From JdFR-22 sp046537735 (lineage in GTDB: Archaea > Halobacteriota > Archaeoglobi > Archaeoglobales > Archaeoglobaceae), in contig JBKHKH010000133.1 in assembly GCA_046537735.1 (NCBI GenBank), forward strand, positions 1 through 5,560: 5,560 bases of DNA, in the 5' to 3' direction. Positions 5,517 to 5,560 of the stretch are shown here, one piece after another. Below the pieces are notes generated by a model. It had not been told where the DNA came from, made no database searches, and saw only the letters and a list, made by a program, of their open reading frames with translations. The position numbers and the translations under genes were made by a program. Within the stretch, counting starts at the first letter, position 1; the number at the start of each line of letters is the position of its first letter.

Positions 5517-5560
5517 AAATTCACCTGTACCAATATTTTTGTGGCCTTTTGGGCGGTGTG
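5517..5560 (-). promoter_or_regulatory. aroA leader with ribosome site
   Basis: Only 44 bases lie upstream of aroA. AGGTGA (5526-5521) ends four bases before the ATG. AAAATATTG (about 5540-5532) is AT-rich but too close to the start to be a convincing TATA box with this leader, so aroA may well be inside a longer operon entering from beyond the window. Confidence 0.4.

Noticed and set aside
5517..5560. Possible 3' end of an upstream gene before aroA
   Set aside because: Minus-strand frames ending in TGA at the ribosome site or TAG just inside aroA are open to the edge, but 12-17 residues without a recognisable motif are too little to support a call such as shikimate kinase.
1..5560. CRISPR array, transposase, integrase or intact toxin-antitoxin pair
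   Set aside because: No regularly spaced long repeats, no recombinase motifs and no HicA partner are visible on either strand.

Overview
The window looks like chromosomal DNA of an archaeon, most likely euryarchaeal. The UMP kinase is the short archaeal type. The small heat-shock protein has the archaeal YxWGFSVKVGPDG leader before its alpha-crystallin domain. Promoters are TATA-box type. Ribosome sites (GAGGTG, GAGGAG, AGGAGG, AGGTGA) fit the archaeal 16S tail, and Arg codons are mostly AGG/AGA. I cannot name the genus.

Layout. Positions 2-886 (+) are thiL, thiamine-monophosphate kinase, cut at its 5' end by the window edge. It touches, through an ATGA overlap, a HicB-type antitoxin fragment (883 to about 963) that stops in mid-domain and runs antisense into the next gene. 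Positions 979-1545 (-) are an hsp20 gene with its own U-run terminator, ribosome site, TATA box and a dyad that resembles the heat-shock regulator site described in Archaeoglobus (CTAAC-N5-GTTAG). A 343-bp gap (1546-1888) holds that promoter, an 11-bp-phased repeat block and a pair of mutually exclusive hairpins. Positions 1889-2560 (-) are pyrH. An 87-bp divergent promoter region separates it from a four-repeat HEAT protein (2648-3175, +), whose 3' end overlaps the 3' end of aroC by 21 bp. AroC (3155-4243, -) and aroA (4245-5516, -) form a tight shikimate-pathway operon, transcribed aroA then aroC, with the aroC ribosome site inside the last codons of aroA.

How the genes fit together. AroA makes EPSP and AroC converts it to chorismate, the last two steps of the common aromatic pathway. 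ThiL finishes thiamine diphosphate synthesis and PyrH supplies UDP. These are housekeeping genes. The accessory part is the stretch between thiL and pyrH: a broken antitoxin, a stand-alone stress gene with its own regulation, and structured non-coding DNA. That is where the less ordinary signals lie. I see no complete novel system in the window.
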